DNA of 43,714 nucleotides from Metabacillus malikii (GCF_030813355.1 NZ_JAUSUD010000031.1:1-43714), one strand, 5' to 3'; counted from the stretch's first letter, positions 1 to 8,297 are shown. A program made the numbers and translations. Notes: generated from the sequence alone by a model not told the origin.

Positions 1-192
1 GTTGGGTGGGTGATTGAGTAAACTTGGTTAAGTACTTCAATCGTAGCATAGTCATGGGACATTTTTGTGTCCAAAATTATTATTTCATACACCAGAAATT
101 ATCATTAAACATAGGTAGGAAGTTCTGCTAGAGATTTTCATAAAACTCCTTATATTATACTACATCCAATTTCAGTTAATTAAATCCTCGAT

Positions 193-221
193 GGAAGCAA
201 GAGAACCGTCCCCCCGCTTCC
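193..221 (-). repeat. REP-like 29-bp palindrome, AACCGTCC orientation
   Basis: GGAAGC and GCTTCC arms surround a 17-nt centre containing GAACCGTCC. It belongs to the family found densely at 35.9-42.2 kb next to a RAYT transposase gene. This copy lies far from the RAYT gene, upstream of the toxin island. Confidence 0.8.
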
Positions 222-268
222 CCGGAACCTCCCGCTTCCCTCCAACATCCCGTAGTCATATCCTCACT

Positions 269-297
269 GGAAGCAAAAGAACCGTCCCCCTGCTTCC
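269..297 (-). repeat. REP-like 29-bp palindrome, AACCGTCC orientation
   Basis: Perfect GGAAGC/GCTTCC arms with GAACCGTCC in the centre, in the same orientation as the copy 76 bp upstream. It sits about 100 bp before the start codon of the first island gene, as other copies in this orientation do before their genes. Confidence 0.8.
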
Positions 298-397
298 AAA
301 ATGGGTAAATCGGTTGATTGAGGTTACATAATATTGGAAGTAACATTTACCTATATGTTTATTTTTGTAGTGAACCTGAAAAGGGAGTGTTTGATAG

Positions 398-1105
398 ATG
401 GTAAATAAGTTTACGCAACAGTTGAAGGAGTTAGTTTTAGAGAAGGTTAATCAAATTATTCAGACGTTAGATACTGATAAACAGTTGGGATTTGGACTAA
501 TAATGAAGGAATTTTGTGAGCATTTTGCCTTAGATGAGATGATTTTTCAACATTTATATGATGCTTATAAGCAGCAGATACCGGAGCTTGAATTGTATAG
601 TCGGGATACAGATATTTATTACCGACGTGAAGAAACACTCCATACGATAACATTCCTAGAGAAATCTTTTTCATTAGAAGAGGCTACATATCATGGATTC
701 CTAACAAGCTGCCTCGAGCTGTCACGTGAGGTTTTACCGTTAGGTACAGTTGTTGAGCTTGATGAAGCTTATTTCAAGCCGAGTCAAGAACATGGTATTC
801 CCGCAAAGGTTGTAATAACAGGAAGGTTTATTGCACCGCAGGGCTACAATACATACTTCCCTTATTGTGGTGTCCTCTACCCATTCGGAGAAATGAAAAA
901 GGATGCACAAATACACTTTACAACACCGCTTATTAAAAATGTTCTACACAAAGGCTATAAGGACCAGGCAGAGGAAGCGTTAGAAATCATCATGAAACAA
1001 GAGCTAATCATTGATAAAAACTTACAATCTATTGAATTTTCAACACAGGACATGCATAAGCTCCAAAAGGAAATTGAACTTAAACAACGTGCAGGTGAAC
1101 AATAA
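398..1105 (+). CDS. DUF4176-containing LXG/T7SS accessory protein
   Basis: A 235-residue cytosolic-looking protein with no signal peptide or membrane segment. Residues about 112-170 match the DUF4176 pattern: an LPLGTVVEL start, then a VVITGRF strand and a YCGVLYPFGE strand. DUF4176 proteins are common partners in LXG effector operons (established context), probably helping an effector reach the type VII machinery. Here the domain is embedded between about 110 residues of helical N-terminal sequence and a 65-residue helical tail, whereas the second DUF4176 protein in this window (17,858-18,103) is only 81 residues. The ATG at 398 has an AAGGGAGTG ribosome site. The stop overlaps the next ATG by one base (TAATG), so the two are probably translationally coupled at the head of the first LXG operon. 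Confidence 0.75.
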   Translation: MVNKFTQQLKELVLEKVNQIIQTLDTDKQLGFGLIMKEFCEHFALDEMIFQHLYDAYKQQIPELELYSRDTDIYYRREETLHTITFLEKSFSLEEATYHGFLTSCLELSREVLPLGTVVELDEAYFKPSQEHGIPAKVVITGRFIAPQGYNTYFPYCGVLYPFGEMKKDAQIHFTTPLIKNVLHKGYKDQAEEALEIIMKQELIIDKNLQSIEFSTQDMHKLQKEIELKQRAGEQ

Positions 1106-1329
1106 TGGCATTATATACGTATGATTTCTGTCATAAGCTTGTCTACGGCAGCTGGGATAGTGGCATTATTAACAATCTCGAGGACGCCAAAAGAGAAATT
1201 AAACAAAACTTCGAGCAGATGGACTTTGAAAACGCCTCTGCAAAAGAGGAAATGCAACAAATCGTAGACGACATGATTTCAGAACTTAATCAACTCATCT
1301 CAACCATTCAAGCCGTACATTTTAGATGA
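1105..1329 (+). CDS. Small helical LXG-partner protein
   Basis: A 74-residue, acidic, almost wholly helical protein with no membrane segment. Size, heptad-like pattern and position (between the DUF4176 gene and a WXG100-like gene, upstream of an LXG effector) fit the small alpha-helical proteins that bind LXG domains for secretion. The family could be DUF5082 or a related YwqH-like group, but I cannot place it firmly. Residues about 22-74 are repeated almost identically at 18,602-18,784, where the N-terminus differs. The first 20 residues here (rich in Tyr and Cys) therefore may be the native start or a recombination product. The gene overlaps the preceding stop by one base. Confidence 0.65.
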   Translation: MALYTYDFCHKLVYGSWDSGIINNLEDAKREIKQNFEQMDFENASAKEEMQQIVDDMISELNQLISTIQAVHFR

Positions 1330-1368
1330 AATATTCAGCCCATCCATATAGAAAGGACGTGGAACTAT

Positions 1369-1680
1369 TTGGCGAAAGCAGAAATTAAACTAGATATAAA
1401 TGAATTAAAGGCTGCATTAGACTCACTGCAACAAGGTATTGACGACTTTACAAGCTACACGACATCATTCCGCAACGGCACAAGAGACCAGTTAAAAAGC
1501 TTTAACTCAGACTTCATCGATAAACTAGATGCCCTCCTAGACAACATGAACGATGACATCAATACAAGTCTATTAGAAAATTTAAACTCCATAAAGAAAG
1601 TCGGCGAACAAATTATTGAACAAATGCAAAGTACCGATGAACAAATAGGTCAGAAGATAAAGAGTGGTACCTCATCATGA
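1369..1680 (+). CDS. WXG100-like / TIGR04197-type LXG partner
   Basis: A 103-residue protein made of two predicted amphipathic helices separated by a short break around residues 45-55, the hairpin fold expected of WXG100-like partners, though no clear WXG turn is visible. It starts with TTG at 1369, preceded by an AAAGGACGTGG ribosome site at a good distance. The stop overlaps the LXG effector start by four bases (ATGA), which implies translational coupling and equal production. In LXG systems such small proteins bind the N-terminal LXG helix bundle and are needed for export (family knowledge). A near-identical copy is at 18,824-19,135. The exact family name (DUF5344 or TIGR04197) is uncertain. 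Confidence 0.7.
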   Translation: MAKAEIKLDINELKAALDSLQQGIDDFTSYTTSFRNGTRDQLKSFNSDFIDKLDALLDNMNDDINTSLLENLNSIKKVGEQIIEQMQSTDEQIGQKIKSGTSS

Positions 1681-3623
1681 AACAGGACCTTAAAATAAAC
1701 TACGGAATATTGGACGGGATTATCGAACAGCTCCGCACATATAAAAATGCCCTAGATACAATGGACTCATCACTCGAAACATTAGTGGGCTTCATCAACA
1801 ACAACTACGCCGATAGCATCGACGCCTGGGATGAACTTGTCAAAGATTCAAAGAAACATATAAAAGAATACCGTGAACAAATCGGTGACCTACTCTCCCT
1901 ATTTGAAGGATATGTAGACGACACCACCGCACATATATCACCAATCGCCAGGAATGCGATGATGCGAGTCGACCGCAGGGACATCTGGGCGAACTTATGC
2001 CAGTTAGAATCGGGAATTAACAACAACGTCCCAAAGGCTATCCGAATAACAAAAAATGAACCTTTTTCGCTCGCTTTCTGGGACGACCCAACCGATGAGG
2101 AAAAAGAAAAAAGTCGCTCAAACAAAGCAAAGCTCGACTACATTCGCGGTGAGATCTCCTCAACCCAAACAATACTAGACCGAAAAATGGACGCGTTATG
2201 GAACATTTTTGATAATAAAATCGTCCCATATGAAAACACCGACGATGCTTACAATAACAAAGCTGCAGCCGTCAAATCCAAATACACAAACTTCTTTGAA
2301 GGAATCATTGACCAATTTGAGCAGGATATAAAAGTAGCAACAAGCTTTATTAAAGGTCTAGTCGAAGGCCTAGTCGATATTCTCGTCGGAATCGTCACAA
2401 TCGTCGTAGACGCCAGCATCGTCGCAGTTTCCAACCAAATCCCAGACGCAATCGAGCCCGATTTCATCAAAAACCCAGCCAATGAAGTCAAAGCCAAGTA
2501 CGGAAAAATGATTAGCGACGCCATCGAAGACCCATTCGGCATTTTTGAATCAATCGGCCAAGGCATCTCAGATACCGTTGAAGAAGAAGGAATCGCCTAC
2601 ATCGCCGGAAACGCAGCACCTTCCCTAATCCCATATGTCGGAGTAGTCGGTAAGGCAAAATGGCTAAAAGCAGTTGATAACGGCGATGCACCAAAGACAA
2701 ATTCCGTAACCGAAGCTCTTAAACCAAAAGTAAATGACCTCGTACGAGACAACAAAGCGTTTGAAGGAATCAAGCAGCGTGGTGTAGAAGTAGTAACGAG
2801 GACAGCGAACGGTGCGCTTCATGTGGTCAAACAGTTGGATAAAGGGATTAACAGTGTTAGAAATGGATTAGTATATGTTGCTGAAAATGTGGTTGGCGGT
2901 GCGAATATATTCTTTAGGACACTAATAGATCCTGATGGTGTTGAGGATAGATTAGCTTATGCAAATGCATCTAATAAATCTAATGTGCCGTGGAATGTTT
3001 TGGATAATAAGGTTATTCAGGAGAATATAGTTGATCCTTTGAAAGTGATGTTTAGTAAGTTGAGTGGTGGGGGGAAAGGTGATAGGAATGATAATAAGGA
3101 TGATATTGACGAGGTAGCAATTGACTCTGTGAAAATAGAACAAACTATCGAGGCAGCGAGGGCACAACAACTAAAAGTTATCGAGTCAGTAGAAAGTGGA
3201 GAAGTAGTTTTAAAAACAACTAAGCATAAAGGGAATTATGGTGAGATGAAAATGGATGACTTCTTTGAAAGTCAAACCTATACTAGAATTAGTGATGATC
3301 GTGTCTTAACATTAGACCAAAAAATTGTCAGGGGAATCGATGGGGTATATGAAAATTCATCTCCACCGCCTAAGTATGTGATAGCGGAGGCGAAATATAA
3401 TACTTCACAACTTTCAAATACTAAAGATGGATATCAAATGAGTGAAGATTGGATTTTAGGTAGTAATAGACTAGATGAAGCTGTGGGACCAGAATTAGCC
3501 GAAAAAATAAGAGATGAAATGATCCTGAATCCAAAAAATGTAGTGGGACTATTAGTAAGAATTAATATAAATGGAAATGTTGTTGAATCGCTTTTAGATT
3601 CCTCCGGGAAAGTATTGAAGTAG
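1677..3623 (+). CDS. LXG-domain T7SS effector with PoNe-type PD-(D/E)XK nuclease tip
   Basis: A 648-residue polymorphic toxin. Residues 1-about 205 form the helical LXG export domain. A middle section has hydrophobic stretches at about 220-260 and 300-325, of the sort thought to help delivery. The shared seam FSKLSGGGKGD ends near residue 469. The remaining 180 residues are the variable toxin. It shows a GNYGE start, then D555 in GIDGVYE and E571/K573 in IAEAKYN, the layout of a PD-(D/E)XK nuclease. With the DUF1911 neighbour this fits PoNe, a DNA-degrading effector. It overlaps the upstream gene by ATGA and is followed 15 bp later by its likely immunity gene. Codons are GC-ending up to about 2800 and AT-rich afterwards, marking a mosaic gene. 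The intact LXG head makes this one of two probably exportable toxins here. Confidence 0.85.
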   Translation: MKQDLKINYGILDGIIEQLRTYKNALDTMDSSLETLVGFINNNYADSIDAWDELVKDSKKHIKEYREQIGDLLSLFEGYVDDTTAHISPIARNAMMRVDRRDIWANLCQLESGINNNVPKAIRITKNEPFSLAFWDDPTDEEKEKSRSNKAKLDYIRGEISSTQTILDRKMDALWNIFDNKIVPYENTDDAYNNKAAAVKSKYTNFFEGIIDQFEQDIKVATSFIKGLVEGLVDILVGIVTIVVDASIVAVSNQIPDAIEPDFIKNPANEVKAKYGKMISDAIEDPFGIFESIGQGISDTVEEEGIAYIAGNAAPSLIPYVGVVGKAKWLKAVDNGDAPKTNSVTEALKPKVNDLVRDNKAFEGIKQRGVEVVTRTANGALHVVKQLDKGINSVRNGLVYVAENVVGGANIFFRTLIDPDGVEDRLAYANASNKSNVPWNVLDNKVIQENIVDPLKVMFSKLSGGGKGDRNDNKDDIDEVAIDSVKIEQTIEAARAQQLKVIESVESGEVVLKTTKHKGNYGEMKMDDFFESQTYTRISDDRVLTLDQKIVRGIDGVYENSSPPPKYVIAEAKYNTSQLSNTKDGYQMSEDWILGSNRLDEAVGPELAEKIRDEMILNPKNVVGLLVRININGNVVESLLDSSGKVLK

Positions 3624-3638
3624 AGGAGAATGTAGATA

Positions 3639-4361
3639 ATGAGAGATACACTTAGAAGTACATCCTATTTTAATAAGTATTTAGACGATGAAAATCGTAA
3701 GTTAGTTAAATATAAATTGATGGCAGAAAAAGTTTTGGAAGAACGTGGTGAAGAAGACCAGGGATTAAAAAGAGCGTATTTAATTATTCAAAATAGCTAT
3801 TTCAATAAATTGAATAGTTTGTACTCTATGGGAGCTCCTATTGAAGAAATTAAACTACTATATCCTGAAATCATTGATATATTGAAAAAATCCTGGAATA
3901 AAGAAAGTGGATATGTGAGAATTTTATGGATGATATCAATTGGGATAATGCTAGATGTATCACAAAAATATATAAACCAGTTAAAAAATCTTGTAACTAG
4001 ATTTGAATTACAAGATTACCTGCTTGATTTTTTATTAAATAAAGAAAATAGTAATAGGAATGATTCAAACAAAGGGTTTACGTTTTCTGAACCATATAGC
4101 CTACTTTACGATGTCATTAATGCTAAAAGTAAAAATGAAGCTGTCGAGAAGCTAAAGTATTATTTAGAGGAAGCATGGTACAATGGCCATGGAGATACTG
4201 GTTGGTATGAATCTCATAAAAGCAAACATGATACCTATAATGGGTATTGGAGTTATGAAAGTGGTGCAATTGCAAGAATATTAGATTTGGATGACCAAAT
4301 ATTAAGAGATGTTCCTTATTATCCGTATGATTTGGTTCATTACAAAGATAATAAAAATTAA
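3639..4361 (+). CDS. PoNi-like immunity protein (DUF1910/DUF1911)
   Basis: A 240-residue soluble protein. The C-terminal part contains a GYWSYESGAIARILDLDD segment with an upstream AWYNGHGDTGWYESHKS block, typical of DUF1911. The helical N-terminal half fits DUF1910. Proteins of this type (PoNi) neutralise PoNe DNases (family knowledge), and the gene directly follows a PoNe-like toxin tip, so it should protect the producer and its kin from that nuclease. It has an AGAGGAGAA ribosome site at about 3622. It is AT-rich like the toxin tip and unlike the LXG head, suggesting that tip and immunity gene arrived together. Confidence 0.8.
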   Translation: MRDTLRSTSYFNKYLDDENRKLVKYKLMAEKVLEERGEEDQGLKRAYLIIQNSYFNKLNSLYSMGAPIEEIKLLYPEIIDILKKSWNKESGYVRILWMISIGIMLDVSQKYINQLKNLVTRFELQDYLLDFLLNKENSNRNDSNKGFTFSEPYSLLYDVINAKSKNEAVEKLKYYLEEAWYNGHGDTGWYESHKSKHDTYNGYWSYESGAIARILDLDDQILRDVPYYPYDLVHYKDNKN

Positions 4362-4682
4362 TTGCCTTTTATAGAAATTATCAAGGTCTTTATTGTTGTT
4401 GCAGAATCAACATGATAAGAGTTCGCTTGAATCCTTATTCTCACTAGAGTGGACCGACCCCTGTATGGAAAAAAGGGGAATCGAAACAGATAACTGCACC
4501 AAGAATTAATCAACGAAGTCAAAGTGTAGTATGGAAAAGTTTGTTGGATACCTGAAGGTTTTTGTGTCTGTCATTTCTCAAATTTTGTTGAGAAGTGACA
4601 GGCCTATTTTTATTTTTGAACAATTCCATCAAGGCAATAAGGGCTTCATTAGATACATTAGAATTGTTAAAAATGCCTCTAC
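4362..4682. other. Intergenic spacer with remnants
   Basis: No gene is supported. A strong terminator is at 4568-4601. The stretch at about 4630-4680 contains scraps that resemble parts of the WXG-like partner gene and the LXG start but cannot be read continuously. It looks like the scar of a recombination that cut the next LXG copy. Confidence 0.4.
4568..4617 (+). terminator. Rho-independent terminator
   Basis: Arms CTGTCATTTCTCAA (4568-4581) and TTGAGAAGTGACAG (4588-4601) pair over 14 bp with one G-U pair and a 6-nt loop, followed by a T-rich tail. It probably ends the PoNe/PoNi operon. Confidence 0.8.
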
Positions 4683-4830
4683 AGAAAACACCGACGCCTA
4701 GAATGAACTTGTCAAAGATTCAAAGAAACATATAAAAGAATACCGTGAACAAATCGGCGACCTACTTTCCCTATTTGAAGGATATGTAGACGACACCACC
4801 GCACATATATCACCAATCGCCAGGAATGCG

Positions 4831-6303
4831 ATGATGCGAGTCGATCGCAGGGATATATGGATGAACCTGTGCCAGTTAGAATCGGGAATTAACAACAACG
4901 TCCCAAAGGCTATCCGAATAACAAGAAATGAACCTTTTTCACTCGCCTTCTGGGACGACCCAACCGATGAGGAAAAAGAAAAAAGCCGCTCAAACAAAGC
5001 AAAGCTCGACTACATTCGCGGTGAAATCTCCTCAACCCAAACAATACTAGACCGAAAAATGGACGCGTTATGGAACATTTTTGATAATAAAATCGTCCCA
5101 TTTGAAAACACCGATGATGCTTACAATAATAAAGCAGCAGCTGTCAAATCCAAATACACAAACTTCTTTGAAGGAATCATCGACCAATTTGAACAAGATA
5201 TAAAAGTAGCAACAAGCTTTATTAAAGGCCTAGTCGAAGGCCTAGTCGATATCCTCGTCGGCATCGTCACAATCGTCGTAGACGCCAGCATCGTCGCAGT
5301 TTCCAACCACATCCCAGACGCAATCGAGCCTGACTTCATCAAAAACCCAGCCAATGAAGTCAAAGCCAAGTACGGAAAAATGATCAGCGACGCCATCGAA
5401 GACCCATTCGGCATTTTTGAATCAATCGGGCAAGGCATCTCAGATACTGTCGAAGAAGAAGGAATCGCCTACATCGCCGGAAACGCAGCACCATCGCTAA
5501 TCCCATATGTCGGAGTAGTCGGCAAAGCAAAATGGCTAAAGGCAGTCGATAACGGCAATGGCTCAAAGACAAACTCCGTAACCGAAGCTCTAAAACCAAA
5601 AGTAAATGACCTCGTACGAAACAACAAAGCATTTGAAGGGATTAAGCAGCGTGGTGTAGAAGTAGTAACGAGGACAGCAAACGGTGCGCTTCATGTGGTC
5701 AAACAGTTGGATAAAGGGATTAACAGTGTAAGAAATGGATTGGTATATGTTGCTGAAAATGTGGTTGGTGGTGCGAATATTTTCATTAGGACGCTAATAA
5801 ATCCTAATGGTGTTGAGGATCGATTAGCTTATGCAAATGCATCTAATAAATCTAATGTGCCGTGGAATGTTTTGGATAATAAGGTTATTCAGGAGAATAT
5901 AGTTGATCCTTTGAAAGTGATGTTTAGTAAGTTGAGTGGTGGGGGGAAAGGTGATAAGGTTGATGATAAGGGTACGGTTAATGTTACTAGAGCACAACAA
6001 AGAAACCTTGAAACTTTAGACAATATAGTAAATAAACATTTAACAGACAAAGACTTTTCAGGGACCTTAAGAGATTTACAAGGTAATCCTGTTCCTAAAC
6101 CTGGTGGGGGATATTGGAACCATCTTCAAGAAATGCAGGATTCATATAAAGGATTGGTTAAGATAAGAAAAGGGTTAGAAGGTTCGCTAAATAACCCGAA
6201 CTTAGACGCTACAACAAGAAAAGTATTACAAGATGGTTTGGATAAGACTAATAAAAATATAAAAAAAATAGAAGACTTATTTGAACCTTTTGGAGGGATA
6301 TAA
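4831..6303 (+). CDS. N-terminally truncated LXG toxin with Ntox28-like tip
   Basis: Homology to the intact LXG genes begins at about 4685, but an in-frame TAG at 4699-4701 (TGG in the intact copies) and the missing first 50 residues mean the readable frame starts at the internal ATG 4831. No ribosome site supports that start, so this is probably a silent reservoir copy. The 490-residue frame keeps the LXG remainder, the hydrophobic middle and the FSKLSGGGKGD seam near residue 374. The tip (about 385-490) carries a GGYWNHLQEMQDSYKGL block and a helical KKIEDLF tail, resembling polymorphic toxin type 28 (Ntox28), the RNase family of the E. coli 536 CdiA toxin. It ends in PFGGI, reminiscent of the GYGI tail that docks into CysK in that toxin. 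Confidence 0.65.
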   Translation: MMRVDRRDIWMNLCQLESGINNNVPKAIRITRNEPFSLAFWDDPTDEEKEKSRSNKAKLDYIRGEISSTQTILDRKMDALWNIFDNKIVPFENTDDAYNNKAAAVKSKYTNFFEGIIDQFEQDIKVATSFIKGLVEGLVDILVGIVTIVVDASIVAVSNHIPDAIEPDFIKNPANEVKAKYGKMISDAIEDPFGIFESIGQGISDTVEEEGIAYIAGNAAPSLIPYVGVVGKAKWLKAVDNGNGSKTNSVTEALKPKVNDLVRNNKAFEGIKQRGVEVVTRTANGALHVVKQLDKGINSVRNGLVYVAENVVGGANIFIRTLINPNGVEDRLAYANASNKSNVPWNVLDNKVIQENIVDPLKVMFSKLSGGGKGDKVDDKGTVNVTRAQQRNLETLDNIVNKHLTDKDFSGTLRDLQGNPVPKPGGGYWNHLQEMQDSYKGLVKIRKGLEGSLNNPNLDATTRKVLQDGLDKTNKNIKKIEDLFEPFGGI

Positions 6304-6305
6304 AA

Positions 6306-6707
6306 ATGAAGATAAGGGATATTTATCAATTGCCACAGGGAGAGGCCCGAGAAGATTATGCATTGGATGAATGGTATAATACCTTAATAGATAAAGATAT
6401 TACAGAATTAGATATTATTGATTTATGTAGAATGATTAAACAGAATATTTTTATTGAAATAGCAATTGATAAAGCAATAGGGTTTCTTAAACTTAACCCT
6501 CTAGAAGGTGATGTTTATGATGGTCAGCTATTAGAGGTACTATTTTCTGTTGATATGGAAAAAATCACAGAACAAAAGGAACCACTAAAAGAAGTACTTA
6601 TGGACGTAAAAGAAAATGTAGAAATGGATAACTTTATGAGTGATGAGGACTATAATGAATATAAAGACTTAGTAGAGAAATTTTTAACTAAAATAAACTC
6701 ATACTAA
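6306..6707 (+). CDS. CdiI-family-like immunity protein
   Basis: A 133-residue acidic soluble protein starting two bases after the Ntox28-like toxin stop. Its ribosome site (GGAGGG) lies within the last toxin codons, so the two are coupled. The DIYQLPQGEARED start, the ITELDIIDLCRMIKQNIF segment and the LNPLEGDVYDGQLLEVLF segment match the pattern of contact-dependent growth-inhibition immunity proteins. It most likely binds and blocks the adjacent tip. Even if the truncated toxin is not exported, the immunity protein could be useful against neighbours carrying this tip. Confidence 0.65.
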   Translation: MKIRDIYQLPQGEAREDYALDEWYNTLIDKDITELDIIDLCRMIKQNIFIEIAIDKAIGFLKLNPLEGDVYDGQLLEVLFSVDMEKITEQKEPLKEVLMDVKENVEMDNFMSDEDYNEYKDLVEKFLTKINSY

Positions 6708-6718
6708 CTTAAACTATT

Positions 6719-6753
6719 AACTTGATTGGCTAAATGCCTTTCAAGGTTTTTTT
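6719..6753 (+). terminator. Rho-independent terminator, cassette type
   Basis: An AACTTGA...TCAAGGTT hairpin with an inner GGC/GCC pair and a T run. The same hairpin with nearly the same loop recurs at 12,213 and 12,987, each time directly after an immunity gene, so it appears to travel with cassettes. Confidence 0.8.
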
Positions 6754-6761
6754 ACTTTAAA

Positions 6762-6854
6762 TCGGATGTTGATTCGCAAATTAGGGAAATTGCGAAGAAT
6801 ATGTCACCTGAGCAGCTAAAGAATACTTATTTAAATGTAAAATTAACTCAATAA
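6762..6854 (+). pseudogene. C-terminal scrap of a lost toxin
   Basis: An open frame of 30 codons with no start, containing QIREIAKNMSPEQLKN and ending in TAA at 6852-6854. It lies directly before an immunity gene where a toxin tip would be expected. The family cannot be identified from this tail. Confidence 0.45.
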
Positions 6855-6873
6855 TTCAAAGGAGGTATATTAA

Positions 6874-7418
6874 TTGGATACTATATTTAGCGATTTTATA
6901 AAACATGAAACAGTTGGTGAAGATGTTATTTTAAAATATAAGGATAAACTTCCTGAAGAATTAATAGAGACATGGAAAAATATGGTTTTGGTACTTTAGT
7001 AAATGGCTATTTAAAAGTTATAAATCCAGACGATTATTTAGATGTTTTAGAGAGAAGTTATCTAAGGTATGAACAGGCGATTCCTATTTTAACAACCGCA
7101 ATGGGTGATATTATAGTATGGGAAAAAGACAAGTATGTAAATTTATTAAACTTTAGAAAAGGATATGTTAATGTTGTTTCATCCGGATTTGAATTTTTCT
7201 TTGATGATTTAAAAGATAATGACTTTATGAACGATGAATTAATGTGGCAGCCTTATCCTGATGCGATTAGTAAATACAGTGCCCCAAACTACGAAGAGTG
7301 TTTTGGATACACCCCACTATTAGGTTTAGGTGGAGCAGAAAAAGTAGAAAATCTAAAAAAAGTGAAACTGAAGGAACATATTCATATTATTACTGAATTT
7401 ATGGGACCAGTTCAGTAA
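6874..7418 (+). pseudogene. GAD-like/DUF1851 (Tdi1-like) immunity gene, frameshifted
   Basis: A TTG start at 6874 with an AAAGGAGGT ribosome site 8 bp upstream opens a frame that reads to LPEELIETWKN and then stops at about 7000. The other frame continues from KYGFGTLVNGYLKVINPDD to the end. Adding one A to the run at 6976-6980 restores a single 182-residue protein. The joined product matches GAD-like plus DUF1851 proteins, the family of the Agrobacterium Tdi1 immunity protein, which protects against a DNase effector. The downstream frame has its own ATG at 6972 but no ribosome site. The single-base slip in a homopolymer could be a true mutation or a sequencing error. Its toxin is reduced to a scrap just upstream. 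Confidence 0.7.
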
Positions 7419-7451
7419 TATTCGATAGTACGTTAAAGAATTAACCATGTG

Positions 7452-7486
7452 CACTTGATTGCCTTATTAGGTATCAGGTGTTTTTG
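7452..7486 (+). terminator. Rho-independent terminator
   Basis: CACTTGAT (7452-7459) pairs with ATCAGGTG (7473-7480), with one G-U pair, and is followed by TTTTTG. It closes the DUF1851 cassette. Confidence 0.65.
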
Positions 7487-7501
7487 TTTTTTAGAAATCA
7501 A

Positions 7502-7673
7502 AACTTTGGACGATACAACGGCTTGAAATAGCGCGGAAGCTAACAAAAGGAAGAAATAAAAACCAAAAGAAGGTGGATATGCAGGAGGAAGGGTAACATT
7601 TGGCTAAATGAAACAACTCAAGGGAAATCATTTACGAAAGTACAAGTGAAACGTATTTTAGACCGATAGAATT
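7502..7673 (+). pseudogene. Decayed serine recombinase fragment
   Basis: Pieces of this stretch match parts of the intact serine recombinase gene at 9235: the segment around 9663-9745 (coding LEIALKLSRGRKKKAEQGGYTGGG) and the segment around 9905-9945 (coding FTKVQVKRILDR). Stops and deletions break the frame. It joins directly onto the shared LXG seam at 7675, so a recombinase copy once lay at this cassette boundary. Confidence 0.75.
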
Positions 7674-7712
7674 CTGGATAATAAGGTTATTCAGGAGAAT
7701 ATAGTTGATCCT

Positions 7713-8270
7713 TTGAAAGTGATGTTTAGTAAGTTGAGTGGCGGGGGGAAAGGTGATAGGGTTGATGATAAGGGTACGGGAAAAGTATATCCAACGAGAC
7801 AAATAGATTCAGTAACAGAAGCACATATAATTGATAGAGTGAAAGAACTAAGAGGGAATTTAACAAGTAGGTATAAGAAATCTGGTAATTTTGCTGTTGC
7901 AGAAGTGGATGTCAGTGGGCTAAGTAAATCTGAATTTTATGCTCAAAGCAGCATAAATGAACTCAAAGGAAATCTTGAGCATAAGGTGCCTGATATTTCT
8001 TTACAACCTGAAAATCCAATGTTTAAAGCTACAGAAGCAGTTGGTAAAGAGGGAGAGAGTTATTTAAGGAATACAGATACGGAGTATAAAATACTAAATG
8101 ATATTGCTTCTAGGCTTGGAGAGAATACACAAGCTACTGGTAAAATCAAGTTATTTACAGAATTAGATACTTGCGACAGTTGCAGTAAAGTCATAGCAGA
8201 GTTTGCTACTAAATATAAAAATATTGAATTAGAAGTCATAAACAACAATGGTAATAGAATTATTCCTTAA
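7713..8270 (+). CDS. Orphan LXG toxin tip: deaminase-fold toxin
   Basis: Homology to LXG genes starts abruptly at 7675 inside the VIQENIV seam; the export domain is absent. The first Met in frame gives 185 residues: seam FSKLSGGGKGD, a linker, then the toxin. D122-T-E124 (in RNTDTEYKILND) and C154-x-x-C157 (in ELDTCDSCSKVI) form the DxE + CxxC zinc site of deaminase-superfamily toxins of the BURPS668_1122 type. These are predicted to deaminate bases in nucleic acid or nucleotides. Without the LXG head it cannot be exported by T7SS, and there is no clear ribosome site, so it is probably a silent donor cassette. A second, shorter copy lies at 21,709-22,080. Confidence 0.7.
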   Translation: MKVMFSKLSGGGKGDRVDDKGTGKVYPTRQIDSVTEAHIIDRVKELRGNLTSRYKKSGNFAVAEVDVSGLSKSEFYAQSSINELKGNLEHKVPDISLQPENPMFKATEAVGKEGESYLRNTDTEYKILNDIASRLGENTQATGKIKLFTELDTCDSCSKVIAEFATKYKNIELEVINNNGNRIIP

Positions 8271-8297
8271 ACTTAATTTCTTTGGAGGGGAAGACTG

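Larger units (their letters stand above)
1..397. other. Intergenic leader of the toxin island
   Basis: No gene is supported here. The stretch is AT-rich and holds two REP-like palindromes (described separately) and, at about 379-387, the AAGGGAGTG ribosome site of the next gene. I see no convincing promoter hexamers or attachment site. Confidence 0.5.

Noticed and set aside
1805-2700. Several minus-strand frames under the LXG genes
   Set aside because: They recur under every LXG copy only because the sense sequence is repeated. They lack starts with ribosome sites and have shadow-type composition.
4831-6303. A two-partner (CdiA/CdiB) contact-dependent inhibition system
   Set aside because: The Ntox28-like tip and CdiI-like immunity occur in CDI systems, but the tip is attached to an LXG head and no CdiB or filamentous haemagglutinin repeats are present.
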